Shown: positions 23,190 through 34,034 of the stretch, in pieces | Layout: each line of letters opens with the position of its first letter | Numbering within the stretch: the stretch's first letter is position 1 | DNA from: Tritrichomonas musculus | Lineage: Eukaryota; Parabasalia; Tritrichomonadida; Tritrichomonadidae | Length of the DNA stretch: 64,000 nt | Reading direction: 5' to 3' | Assembly: GCA_039105265.1 (NCBI GenBank) | Contig: JAPFFF010000010.1 | Coordinates: 3,720,001 to 3,784,000, forward strand | Notes under the pieces: generated by a model | The model's input: only the letters and a program-made list of their open reading frames with translations | The model's database searches: none | What the model was told of the DNA's origin: nothing | Made by a program: the position numbers and the translations under genes

Positions 23190-24350
23190 TCCAAATCTTC
23201 TTTTGCTTAATTATCCATGCCATTTACTTACTTTTAGTTACTTTAAATATTCATTTATTTGATTATTCAGATTCACGACTTACATTTGACTATTCAGAAT
23301 CTTGACTTATTTTTGATAACTCTGAATCTTCTTTTGCTTAATTATCCATATTATTTACTTACTTTTAGTTACTTTAAATATTCATTTATTTGATTATTCA
23401 GATTCACGACTTACATTTGACTATTCAGAATCTTGACTTATTTTTGATAACTCTGAATCTTCTTTTGCTTAATTATCCATGCCATTTACTTACTTTTAGT
23501 TACTTTAAATATTCATTTATTTAATTATTCAGATTCACGACTTACATTTGACTATTCAGAATCTTGACTTATTTTTGATAACTCTGAATCTTCTTTTGCT
23601 TAATTATCCATATTATTTACTTACTTTTAGTTACTTTAAATATTCATTTATTTGATTATTCAGATTCACGACTTACATTTGACTATTCAGAATCTTGACT
23701 TATTTTTGATAACTCTGAATCTTCTTTTGCTTAATTATCCATATTATTTACTTACTTTTAGTTACTTTAAATATTCATTTATTTGATTATTCAGATTCAC
23801 GACTTACATTTGACTATTCAGAATCTTGACTTATTTTTGATAACTCTGAATCTTCTTTTGCTTAATTATCCATATTATTTACTTACTTTTAGTTACTTTA
23901 AATATTCATTTATTTGATTATTCAGATTCACGACTTACATTTGACTATTCAGAATCTTGACTTATTTTTGATAACTCTGAATCTTCTTTTGCTTAATTAT
24001 CCATGCCATTTACTTACTTTTAGTTACTTTAAATATTCATTTATTTAATTATTCAGATTCACGACTTACATTTGACTATTCAGAATCTTGACTTATTTTT
24101 GATAACTCTGAATCTTCTTTTGCTTAATTATCCATGCCATTTACTTACTTTTAGTTACTTTAAATATTCATTTATTTGATTATTCAGATTCACGACTTAC
24201 ATTTGACTATTCAGAATCTTGACTTATTTTTGATAACTCTGAATCTTCTTTTGCTTAATTATCCATATTATTTACTTACTTTTAGTTACTTTAAATATTC
24301 ATTTATTTGATTATTCAGATTCACGACTTACATTTGACTATTCAGAATCT
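23190..24350. repeat. 131-bp tandem array, left arm, about 9 units
   Basis: The phrase cttcttttgcttaattatcc recurs every 131 bp (23197, 23328, 23459, 23590 and so on to 24245). Units differ mainly at one site (ccatgcc versus ccatatt) and at tttgatt/tttaatt. Confidence 0.95.
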
Positions 24351-24622
24351 TAACTAATTTGAAAGCCTAAATAATACTTTGGCAATACCTACATCAAACT
24401 CCAACTACATCCAAAAACTAAATTGTACATCAACATCAATTTGAATATTCATCATCAACATCTTTTTTTTAACTTATTCACTTATCGTCATTAGTGTTTT
24501 AGTTATAATTGATGATGCTTATTGTTTAAATAGTAAGTAAATAAACTAATTTATCATAAAATAAATAATTTTAATCTGATTATCTATACTTAAAAAAATA
24601 AAAAAAGTAATAACCAAGATGT
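24351..24622. other. Inner left part of the giant MULE, downstream of the transposase
   Basis: AT-rich 3' flank of the transposase gene with one degenerate copy of the 51-bp unit (tccaaaaactaaattgtaca near 24411). No gene. Confidence 0.6.
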
Positions 24623-27600
24623 TTATTTAAAAAATCTGTTGTCTTTCATATGCAAATCAATTGCTTTCCAGCAATTTATTTTAAATTTTGGAATAGAATC
24701 TATTATTGATTTGTCATCATTATAATTAATAAATGTAGCATAATTATCGACACATATGGAATAAAACTCAGAAGGATTTGCAACTTCTGGATAAATGTAC
24801 AGTGCCTCATTTAAAGTTTCATAAAGAGAAACTTTTGCTAATTTTTGATTATATGTTTGGCAGTTTTTGGTCCAACAATTCTCATCACTTTTTGATAACT
24901 TAAAAAGAGGATGTGGACTTTTTTTGACTGATTTCTTGAACACTAAAATATCTTTTGATATTGCTTCTTTTATATTATTATCGCTCCAATTCATTGAAAA
25001 TTTAGGAAACTTCGGTTGTGTGAATTCAAAGCATGATTGAATCTTATTTATTAGTGCATTAAGTAATTCTTTTTCAATTTTTATTTCTTTTAATGTGTCA
25101 TTATTAAATATATCATTTACATCAAGTGCTTTTTTTGATTTATTTTTTATTTTTTCTAAAATCATAATCACTATTTGATTTATTGTAATAGATTGTTTGG
25201 TTGATTCAATTTTTTGGTGTATAACAATTATTATCTCTCTTGCTTTAAATAGCACTTGATGTGAGCACGGAATTTCAGTTCCATAGAGAGATGACCAATA
25301 ATTATCTTCTCCACAAAGACATCTTTCTTTACACAAAGAAAAAATTGTTGATTCTTTTTTTAATTTTTCAATCGATGTCTCAATCATACTAGTCCTTTTT
25401 CTCATTAGGGAACTCCCTTTTTTAGCTTCATAATTAGATACATGTCTTAAGGTACAGTTTATAATATTTGATATTTTAGAAATAAATGAATATTTACTTC
25501 CAAGTGATTTGTTTATTACTGCATGAAAACCCTCGGAGTGATTGGAACACCGGGGGACACAGTGTGATTTCCGAGTCCATAAAGACCACCTCTCGTAGTA
25601 ATAATTGCTATTAGGATCGCCATATGTATATGAAAGCATTGTTCTTAAGTCGTTTTCCTTATTAATAAAGTAATCTGAATAATTTTTTAATATCTTTCTT
25701 TCTTCAATATATTCATTTAATTCTTTTTCTATTTCAGAACGTGTTTCATTATACTGATCATAGCTACAGCAGCGTAGCAACCTGCAAACAAATAATCCCA
25801 AAGCACTGTGTGATCCAAAGTGTTCTATGATATGCCTATGGCAGAACACCTGCCATAGGCCAAAGGCTTTACATGAAGCTTTAATAGCTTTTCCCATGTC
25901 TGACAGGACACATTTCTTTGTCCAGTCTACAGCTCCACAAATTTCTTCAATACCAGAAAAAATCATATTAAACAAAATTGACCTTTCTGATGGAGCAATT
26001 GTAATTGAGATTGGTATCGATTCGTTGTTGAAAATTGCATGACAGACACAATAAACATAAGGCGAAATTCCATCAAATGATGCATCGAGTTCGATACATT
26101 GAACTTGATTGATTAACTCTTTGACCCATGGAAAGACAATAGATAATCTTTGAAGTTCGAATTGTTCTACTTCTTGTTCTGTATTGTTATCTTGCGCTTG
26201 TGAATCTTCTTGTTCTGCAATGATATCTCTTGCTTGTGAACTTTCTTGATTTGCATTGTTATGTTGTGCTTGCGTCTCTTCTTGACTTGCATTGTTATGC
26301 TGTGCTTGTAAATACTCCTGACTTGCATTGTTATGCTGTGCTTGTAAATATTCCTGACTTGCATTGTTATGCTGTGCTTGTAAATAGTCCTGACTTGCAT
26401 TGTTATGCTGTGCTTGTAAATATTCCTGACTTGCATTGTTATGCTGTGCTTGTAAATAGTCCTGACTTGCATTGTTATATTGCATTTGTAAATATTCCTG
26501 ACTTGCATTGTTATGCTGTGCTTGTAAATATTCCTGACTTGCATTGTTATATTGCATTTGTAAATATTCCTGACTTGCATTGTTATGCTGTGCTTGTAAA
26601 TACTCCTGACTTGCATTGTTATATTGCATTTGTAAATAATCCTGACTTGCATTGTTATGCTGTGCTTGTAAATGTTCTTGACTTGCATTGTTATGCTGTG
26701 CTTGTAAATGTTCGTGATTTGCATTGTTATGTTGTGCTTGTAAGCATTGGCGACTTGCATTGTTATCTTGCCTTTGTGCAATTTCGTGGCTTGTATTGTT
26801 ATGTTGTGCTGGTAAATACTCGCGATTAGCAATGTTATCTTGCCTTTGTGGTACTTCTTGACTTTCATTACCTTGAGTTTGTAACTCTTCTTGATCTAAA
26901 TCATCTTCTGGTGGTAGAGCTTCATTTTGAAGTTCAGGGTTTTCTATTTCTGATGCTTTTATTGTATATGATTCAGAATGCATTTTTTTCTGATATGACA
27001 CACGAATGAGTCCAGGACAATATTGTAAAACCTCTTTCAAGCTTTTATATTTAAATCTAGCATTTCGTGGTGCGCTGTCATAAAAATTGTTAATACTTGT
27101 AAAATACGATTTTATGCATTGATTTTTACATTTATTTGATGAAAAAAATTTTGAAACTTGCTTAAAAAGGGTACTAGTATTAATTCTGTTATAATAAAAA
27201 GATTCGTATGCTGTTAAAGAACTTTGTTTTTTTTGTTTCAAAGAAATAACTAATTTGTCATTTTTTTTAAAAATATCAAATGAACTCATATAATTTTTAA
27301 TAAAAATTCTAATAAAAGACATGTTTTGACCAAATACAATAAAGAATGTATATTTTGCTTCATCATTCATTATAGTTTGTCTTAAATCATTATCGTAAAC
27401 ATATATTTGAGATGTTTTATCTTTTTGTTCTGCTACGGGAGTTGCAAAAAAAGTGTCTGATATTAAATTTGTAAAATCTAAAAAAGAAATAAAGTCAAAA
27501 TCATTTCTATGAAATGGAATGATTTCGATTCTTTGACGTGAAGTTTCTCTATTGGCGTTTTTATATAAAATGATTTCATCAACTGGTCTATATATGTATT

Positions 27601-27634
27601 CTTCTTCATTTAAGTCGACGTCAGATAATAACAT
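24623..27634 (-). CDS. MULE (Mutator-superfamily) transposase with SWIM zinc finger
   Basis: A 1003-residue, uninterrupted frame from ATG at 27634. Residues 1-250 are a Lys/Phe/Asn-rich N-terminal part of unknown fold. Residues ~265-490 are about 18 copies of a 12-residue repeat (NNASQEYLQAQH and variants). The catalytic domain follows, with the Mutator DDE pattern: Asp517 in ELDASFDG, Asp579 in VLSDMGKAI, a C..H pair in FCHRHIIEHF, and Glu701 in NHSEGFHAV. A SWIM zinc finger (CLC ... PCSH, residues ~771-792) lies C-terminal, as in MULE and FAR1 proteins. It should bind the element ends in the nucleus and carry out cut-and-paste transposition. The intact frame, with catalytic residues and zinc ligands all present, suggests an active or recently active copy. 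A tcattattt initiator candidate lies 10-20 bp before the ATG. Confidence 0.9.
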   Translation of the reverse strand: MLLSDVDLNEEEYIYRPVDEIILYKNANRETSRQRIEIIPFHRNDFDFISFLDFTNLISDTFFATPVAEQKDKTSQIYVYDNDLRQTIMNDEAKYTFFIVFGQNMSFIRIFIKNYMSSFDIFKKNDKLVISLKQKKQSSLTAYESFYYNRINTSTLFKQVSKFFSSNKCKNQCIKSYFTSINNFYDSAPRNARFKYKSLKEVLQYCPGLIRVSYQKKMHSESYTIKASEIENPELQNEALPPEDDLDQEELQTQGNESQEVPQRQDNIANREYLPAQHNNTSHEIAQRQDNNASRQCLQAQHNNANHEHLQAQHNNASQEHLQAQHNNASQDYLQMQYNNASQEYLQAQHNNASQEYLQMQYNNASQEYLQAQHNNASQEYLQMQYNNASQDYLQAQHNNASQEYLQAQHNNASQDYLQAQHNNASQEYLQAQHNNASQEYLQAQHNNASQEETQAQHNNANQESSQARDIIAEQEDSQAQDNNTEQEVEQFELQRLSIVFPWVKELINQVQCIELDASFDGISPYVYCVCHAIFNNESIPISITIAPSERSILFNMIFSGIEEICGAVDWTKKCVLSDMGKAIKASCKAFGLWQVFCHRHIIEHFGSHSALGLFVCRLLRCCSYDQYNETRSEIEKELNEYIEERKILKNYSDYFINKENDLRTMLSYTYGDPNSNYYYERWSLWTRKSHCVPRCSNHSEGFHAVINKSLGSKYSFISKISNIINCTLRHVSNYEAKKGSSLMRKRTSMIETSIEKLKKESTIFSLCKERCLCGEDNYWSSLYGTEIPCSHQVLFKAREIIIVIHQKIESTKQSITINQIVIMILEKIKNKSKKALDVNDIFNNDTLKEIKIEKELLNALINKIQSCFEFTQPKFPKFSMNWSDNNIKEAISKDILVFKKSVKKSPHPLFKLSKSDENCWTKNCQTYNQKLAKVSLYETLNEALYIYPEVANPSEFYSICVDNYATFINYNDDKSIIDSIPKFKINCWKAIDLHMKDNRFFK
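26185..26845 (-). repeat. 36-bp coding minisatellite inside the transposase gene
   Basis: About 18 copies of a 36-bp unit code for the 12-residue Gln/Asn-rich repeat. Because 36 is a multiple of three and the unit lacks stops in several frames, long by-product open frames also run through it on both strands (26167-26868 minus, 26230-26829 plus). These are not separate genes. Confidence 0.9.
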
Positions 27635-27775
27635 TTAAAATAATGACAAGAATAAAAATTGTATGGTTTATTCATTTAAAAAATTATTTCATAAAAAAAA
27701 AAAAAAAGAATAATTCTTTTGTATGAAAAAAACAAATATGGTATGTAGATATAAGCCATTTATTAAGTAAATAAA
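27635..27775. promoter_or_regulatory. Presumed promoter region of the transposase gene
   Basis: The 140 bp between the start codon and the right 131-bp array are AT-rich with A-runs. The transposase transcript must start here or in the array. No motif beyond the initiator-like gtcattattt (minus strand) is recognisable. Confidence 0.35.
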
Positions 27776-28707
27776 CAAAAGAAGATTCAGAGTTATCAAA
27801 AATAAGTCAAGATTCTGAATAGTCAAATGTAAGTCGTGAATCTGAATAATCAAATAAATGAATATTTAAAGTAACTAAAAGTAAGTAAATAATATGGATA
27901 ATTAAGCAAAAGAAGATTCAGAGTTATCAAAAATAAGTCAAGATTCTGAATAGTCAAATGTAAGTCGTGAATCTGAATAATCAAATAAATGAATATTTAA
28001 AGTAACTAAAAGTAAGTAAATAATATGGATAATTAAACAAAAGAAGATTCAGAGTTATCAAAAATAAGTCAAGATTCTGAATAGTCAAATGTAAGTCGTG
28101 AATCTGAATAATTAAATAAATGAATATTTAAAGTAACTAAAAGTAAGTAAATAATATGGATAATTAAGCAAAAGAAGATTCAGAGTTATCAAAAATAAGT
28201 CAAGATTCTGAATAGTCAAATGTAAGTCGTGAATCTGAATAATCAAATAAATGAATATTTAAAGTAACTAAAAGTAAGTAAATGGCATGGATAATTAAAC
28301 AAAAGAAGATTCAGAGTTATCAAAAATAAGTCAAGATTCTGAATAGTCAAATGTAAGTCGTGAATCTGAATAATCAAATAAATGAATATTTAAAGTAACT
28401 AAAAGTAAGTAAATAATATGGATAATTAAGCAAAAGAAGATTCAGAGTTATCAAAAATAAGTCAAGATTCTGAATAGTCAAATGTAAGTCGTGAATCTGA
28501 ATAATCAAATAAATGAATATTTAAAGTAACTAAAAGTAAGTAAATAATATGGATAATTAAGCAAAAGAAGATTCAGAGTTATCAAAAATAAGTCAAGATT
28601 CTGAATAGTCAAATGTAAGTCGTGAATCTGAATAATCAAATAAATGAATATTTAAAGTAACTAAAAGTAAGTAAATGGCATGGATAATTAAGCAAAAGAA
28701 GATTTGG
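27776..28707. repeat. 131-bp tandem array, right arm, about 7 units
   Basis: Inverted counterpart of the left array: gaagattcagagttatcaaa recurs every 131 bp (about 27781, 27912, 28043 ... 28567). At the outer edge it passes into the same join (gtactgaaaagaaccgag) as the left arm. Confidence 0.95.
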
Positions 28708-28764
28708 AGTACTGAAAAGAACCGAGTTTGTGTATAATTTAATTGAAGATGATTCATAATATAG

Positions 28765-31700
28765 GTTTTGGAGGTAGTTGGCGTAGTGTTTAGGTGATGA
28801 TGATGTATGGTGTAGGTTGTGGAGGTAGTTTGTGTAGTGTTTAGGCGATGATGATGTATATTTTATGTTATGGAGGTAGTTTGTGTAGTGTTTAGGTGAT
28901 GATGGTGTATGATTTAGTTTTTGGAGGTAGTTTATGTAGTGTTTAGGCGATGATGATGTATGGTGTAGGTCATGGAGGTAGTTGGCGTATTGTTTAGGTG
29001 ATGATGATGTATGGTGTAGGTTGTGGAGGTAGTTTGTGTAGTGTTTAGGTGATGATGGTGTATGATTTAGTTTTTGGAGGTAGTTTGTGTAGTGTTTAGG
29101 TGATGATGGTGTATGATTTAGTTTTTGGAGGTAGTTTATGTAGTGTTTAGGCGATGATGATGTATATTTTATGTTATGGAGGTAGTTTGTGTAGTGTTTA
29201 GGTGATGATGGTGTATATTTTATGTTATGGAGGTAGTTTATGTAGTGTTTAGGCGATGATGGTGTATATTTTATGTTATGGAGGTAGTTTATGTAGTGTT
29301 TAGGTGATGATGGTGTATATTTTATGTTATGGAGGTAGTTTATGTAGTGTTTAGGCGATGATGGTGTATATTTTATGTTATGGAGGTAGTTTATGTAGTG
29401 TTTAGGCGATGATGGTGTATATTTTATGTTATGGAGGTAGTTTGTGTAGTGTTTAGGCGATGATGATGTATATTTTATGTTATGGAGGTAGTTTGTGTAG
29501 TGTTTAGGCGATGATGATGTATATTTTATGTTATGGAGGTAGTTTGTGTAGTGTTTAGGCGATGATGATGTATATTTTATGTTGTGGAGGTAGTTTGTGT
29601 AGTGTTTAGGCGATGATGGTGTATGATTTAGTTTTTGGAGGTAGTTTATGTAGTGTTTAGGCGATGATGATGTATGGTGTAGGTCATGGAGGTAGTTTAT
29701 GTAGTGTTTAGGCGATGATGGTGTATGGTGTATGTTGTGGAGGTAGTTTGTGTAGTGTATAGGTGATGATGGTGTATGATTTAGTTTTTGGAGGTAGTTT
29801 GTGTAGTGTTTAGGCGATGATGATGTATATTTTATGTTATGGAGGTAGTTTGTGTAGTGTTTAGGTGATGATGGTGTATGATTTAGTTTTTGGAGGTAGT
29901 TTATGTAGTGTTTAGGCGATGATGATGTATATTTTATGTTGTGGAGGTAGTTTATGTAGTGTTTAGGCGATGATGATGTATGGTGTATGTTGTGGAGGTA
30001 GTTTATGTAGTGTTTAGGTGATGATGGTGTATGATTTAGTTTTTGGAGGTAGTTTGTGTAGTGTTTAGGCGATGATGATGTATATTTTATGTTATGGAGG
30101 TAGTTTGTGTAGTGTTTAGGTGATGATGGTGTATGATTTAGTTTTTGGAGGTAGTTTATGTAGTGTTTAGGCGATGATGGTGTATGATTTAGTTTTTGGA
30201 GGTAGTTTATGTAGTGTTTAGGCGATGATGATGTATGGTGTAGGTCATGGAGGTAGTTTATGTAGTGTTTAGGCGATGATGGTGTATGATTTAGTTTTTG
30301 GAGGTAGTTGGCGTAGTGTTTAGGCGATGATGGTGTATGATTTAGTTTTTGGAGGTAGTTTATGTAGTGTTTAGGCGATGATGATGTATGGTGTATGTTG
30401 TGGAGGTAGTTTGTGTAGTGTTTAGGTGATGATGGTGTATGATTTAGTTTTTGGAGGTAGTTTGTGTAGTGTTTAGGCGATGATGATGTATATTTTATGT
30501 TATGGAGGTAGTTTGTGTAGTGTTTAGGTGATGATGGTGTATGATTTAGTTTTTGGAGGTAGTTTGTGTAGTGTTTAGGCGATGATGATGTATATTTTAT
30601 GTTGTGGAGGTAGTTTGTGTAGTGTTTAGGTGATGATGGTGTATGATTTAGTTTTTGGAGGTAGTTTATGTAGTGTTTAGGCGATGATGATGTATGGTGT
30701 ATGTTGTGGAGGTAGTTTATGTAGTGTTTAGGTGATGATGGTGTATGATTTAGTTTTTGGAGGTAGTTGGCGTAGTGTTTAGGCGATGATGATGTATGGT
30801 GTAGGTTGTGGAGGTAGTTTGTGTAGTGTTTAGGCGATGATGATGTATATTTTATGTTATGGAGGTAGTTTGTGTAGTGTTTAGGTGATGATGGTGTATG
30901 ATTTAGTTTTTGGAGGTAGTTTGTGTAGTGTTTAGGCGATGATGATGTATATTTTATGTTGTGGAGGTAGTTTGTGTAGTGTTTAGGTGATGATGGTGTA
31001 TGATTTAGTTTTTGGAGGTAGTTTATGTAGTGTTTAGGCGATGATGATGTATGGTGTATGTTGTGGAGGTAGTTTATGTAGTGTTTAGGTGATGATGGTG
31101 TATGATTTAGTTTTTGGAGGTAGTTTGTGTAGTGTTTAGGCGATGATGATGTATATTTTATGTTATGGAGGTAGTTTGTGTAGTGTTTAGGTGATGATGG
31201 TGTATGATTTAGTTTTTGGAGGTAGTTTATGTAGTGTTTAGGCGATGATGATGTATGGTGTAGGTCATGGAGGTAGTTTATGTAGTGTTTAGGCGATGAT
31301 GGTGTATGATTTAGTTTTTGGAGGTAGTTGGCGTAGTGTTTAGGCGATGATGGTGTATGATTTAGTTTTTGGAGGTAGTTTATGTAGTGTTTAGGCGATG
31401 ATGATGTATGGTGTATGTTGTGGAGGTAGTTTGTGTAGTGTTTAGGCGATGATGATGTATGGTGTAGGTTGTGGAGGTAGTTTGTGTAGTGTTTAGGCGA
31501 TGATGATGTATATTTTATGTTATGGAGGTAGTTTGTGTAGTGTTTAGGTGATGATGGTGTATGATTTAGTTTTTGGAGGTAGTTTGTGTAGTGTTTAGGC
31601 GATGATGATGTATATTTTATGTTGTGGAGGTAGTTTGTGTAGTGTTTAGGTGATGATGGTGTATGATTTAGTTTTTGGAGGTAGTTTATGTAGTGTTTAG

Positions 31701-32641
31701 GCGATGATGATGTATGGTGTAGGTCATGGAGGTAGTTTATGTAGTGTTTAGGCGATGATGGTGTATGATTTAGTTTTTGGAGGTAGTTGGCGTAGTGTTT
31801 AGGCGATGATGGTGTATGATTTAGTTTTTGGAGGTAGTTTATGTAGTGTTTAGGCGATGATGATGTATGGTGTATGTTGTGGAGGTAGTTTGTGTAGTGT
31901 TTAGGTGATGATGGTGTATGATTTAGTTTTTGGAGGTAGTTTGTGTAGTGTTTAGGCGATGATGATGTATATTTTATGTTGTGGAGGTAGTTTGTGTAGT
32001 GTTTAGGTGATGATGGTGTATGATTTAGTTTTTGGAGGTAGTTTGTGTAGTGTTTAGGCGATGATGATGTATATTTTATGTTATGGAGGTAGTTTGTGTA
32101 GTGTTTAGGTGATGATGGTGTATGATTTAGTTTTTGGAGGTAGTTTATGTAGTGTTTAGGCGATGATGATGTATGGTGTAGGTTGTGGAGGTAGTTTGTG
32201 TAGTGTTTAGGCGATGATGATGTATATTTTATGTTATGGAGGTAGTTTGTGTAGTGTTTAGGTGATGATGGTGTATGATTTAGTTTTTGGAGGTAGTTTA
32301 TGTAGTGTTTAGGCGATGATGATGTATGGTGTAGGTCATGGAGGTAGTTTATGTAGTGTTTAGGCGATGATGGTGTATGATTTAGTTTTTGGAGGTAGTT
32401 TGTGTAGTGTTTAGGTGATGATGGTGTATGATTTAGTTTTTGGAGGTAGTTTGTGTAGTGTTTAGGCGATGATGATGTATATTTTATGTTGTGGAGGTAG
32501 TTTGTGTAGTGTTTAGGTGATGATGGTGTATGATTTAGTTTTTGGAGGTAGTTGGCGTAGTGTTTAGGCGATGATGATGTATGGTGTAGGTTGTGGAGGT
32601 AGTTTGTGTAGTGTTTAGGCGATGATGGTGTATATTTCGGG
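28765..32641. repeat. 51-bp tandem array, right arm, 76 units
   Basis: Inverted counterpart of the left 51-bp array. The phrase gttta of the unit core lies at 28788 in the first and 32613 in the last unit, exactly 75 x 51 bp apart, so there is no net indel here either. Middle variants and their block order differ from the left arm, so the two arms have amplified or been corrected independently. Confidence 0.95.
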
Positions 32642-32807
32642 TGGTTGTTATAGTATTATTTATTGATTATGAAAAATTATCGGATACTTATTCAAAATGA
32701 AAAATTTTTGAATTTTGAGATCAAAAATTTCCTTTGGTTTTTCAATTTTTTTTCTGAACTAATTTGGAAGCTCCTTTTCAAAAAGCAGGCACGAAAATTC
32801 AATACTT
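32642..32807. repeat. Right unique end of the giant MULE
   Basis: Reverse complement of 17051-17216; ends aaaattcaatactt. Confidence 0.9.
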
Positions 32808-32882
32808 ATACATTGAGCCTTCATTTTCTTATTTGATGAAATAAAAACTTTTTATTTAAAAAAAAATTATCTTTTTACTCTT

Positions 32883-34034
32883 TCACTTTCTTGGTAAGTG
32901 ACAGTAAATCCCTTTTTCGGAATTTAAGAGGCATGCTCCACAACTAATGCAAGGCGAATGATCAATCTTTTTTTCTTTGAATTTTTGAACAAGAAATGGA
33001 TCATGTAGGAGTGGCCTTGACAATGATATAATGTCTACCAAGCCTTCTTTTACAACCTTTTCCATATCAGAAAACTTTCTATTTCCTCCAACAAGTGCCA
33101 AATTTACATCAGGAACAGCTTTTTTGATAATTTTCAACGCATCAAGATTATACATCTCCTTAAATTGCGTTCCTTTGGTAAACATTTTCGCAAAGTTGAC
33201 CAATTCTTTCTTTTTATTATCATTTTTTACACCTTTAGTGAGAACTTTTTCATTAACTTGAGATAGGATAGAGTAATTTCCACCAGCTGAAATTTCGAAA
33301 AAGTCGAAATCATTTTTCATTGAATTAACATATTTGGCGGCAAGTTCTGGTTTCATCCCACCTTCAATGTGATCATCACCATTCATTTTTATAGAAATAG
33401 AAAAATCATCAGGCACTCTTTCCCTGATTGCTTTCACTATTTCTTTTATAATTCTGACTCGGTTTTCGTCGCAACCGCCCCATTTATCAATTCTTTTGTT
33501 TATCGCAGGAGATAAAAATTCATTGAGCAAATAACCATGACCAGCATGAATTTGAACTCCGTCGGACTTTGCACGATAAGCCAACTCGGCAGAATCAGCA
33601 AAATCTTGAATGATATCTTCAATTTCTGCATTTGTTAATTCATGCTGTTCTTTGTTAATGGCAGTTGGACCGCTTGGCATGAAGCCGCCATTAAATCGAG
33701 GATCTGATCGAGTTCCATGATGAATGATTTGAAATAGAAACTTTGAACCATTTTTGTGGACATTTTCAATACACAAATTCCACATTCGTGCTTGCTCAAG
33801 TGTTGTTAAGCCTGATTGTCCAAAATATCCTTGTCCACTTTTTGTAACATAGACAGCTCCTGGAACAATTAAACCAACACCTCCTTTGGAAAGTGTTTCA
33901 ATCATGCTAATAAGTTTTCCACTTGGGCGACCATCGTTGTCTGCAAGTCCTTCATATGTTGCTGATCGCATGAAGTGGTTCGGAATAGTTAACCTTCCAA
34001 CTTTCTTTTGCTGGAATAAGATACTTAAACTCAT
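32883..34034 (-). CDS. Old yellow enzyme family NADH:flavin oxidoreductase
   Basis: A 383-residue TIM-barrel flavoenzyme. Family marks in order: an N-terminal RLTIPNHFMRSATYEG; FQIIHHGTRS (~residue 100) with the HH pair that contacts substrate and flavin; DGVQIHAGHGYLLNEFLSP with INKRIDKWGG (~160-185), the classic OYE signature; VGGNRKFSDMEKVV and ISLSRPLLHDP near the C-terminus, which form the FMN phosphate site. The chain ends with CISCGAC and a later CHLP, like the start of the cysteine cluster of 2,4-dienoyl-CoA reductase-type members, but it stops there, so it is a single-domain enzyme. Such enzymes reduce activated C=C bonds or other electrophiles with NAD(P)H. The ATG at 34034 has a tcatttttat initiator candidate ~15-20 bp upstream. 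Its 3' end faces the giant MULE. Confidence 0.9.
   Translation of the reverse strand: MSLSILFQQKKVGRLTIPNHFMRSATYEGLADNDGRPSGKLISMIETLSKGGVGLIVPGAVYVTKSGQGYFGQSGLTTLEQARMWNLCIENVHKNGSKFLFQIIHHGTRSDPRFNGGFMPSGPTAINKEQHELTNAEIEDIIQDFADSAELAYRAKSDGVQIHAGHGYLLNEFLSPAINKRIDKWGGCDENRVRIIKEIVKAIRERVPDDFSISIKMNGDDHIEGGMKPELAAKYVNSMKNDFDFFEISAGGNYSILSQVNEKVLTKGVKNDNKKKELVNFAKMFTKGTQFKEMYNLDALKIIKKAVPDVNLALVGGNRKFSDMEKVVKEGLVDIISLSRPLLHDPFLVQKFKEKKIDHSPCISCGACLLNSEKGIYCHLPRK

Larger units (their letters stand above)
17051..32807 (-). mobile_element. Giant foldback-like Mutator (MULE) transposon, 15.8 kb
   Basis: The two ends are inverted copies, read as identical by eye over the outer 166 bases. Inward follow, on both sides, a 51-bp tandem array (116 units left, 76 right), a short unique join, and a 131-bp tandem array. 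The centre (about 24351-27775) carries a single MULE transposase gene on the minus strand. Arms made of tandem repeats around a Mutator-superfamily transposase are known from Drosophila FB-NOF and Arabidopsis FARE elements; this one looks like a parabasalid counterpart. The near-perfect ends argue for recent insertion. A 9-bp target duplication is not seen (tggatataa versus atacattga). It lies between the 3' ends of the ligase and oxidoreductase genes without touching either frame. Confidence 0.85.

Noticed and set aside
17203-23262. Annotating the start-less frame of the left array as a gene
   Set aside because: No ATG, no promoter, and low-G composition makes stop-free reading likely; kept only as a finding.
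26230-26829. Open frame of 199 codons on the plus strand within the transposase gene
   Set aside because: It exists only because the 36-bp repeat is open in several frames; the minus-strand transposase frame is the real one.
17217-32641. CRISPR-like regular arrays
   Set aside because: The 51-bp units are continuous tandem repeats without unique spacers, in a eukaryotic setting; they are minisatellite arms of a transposon.
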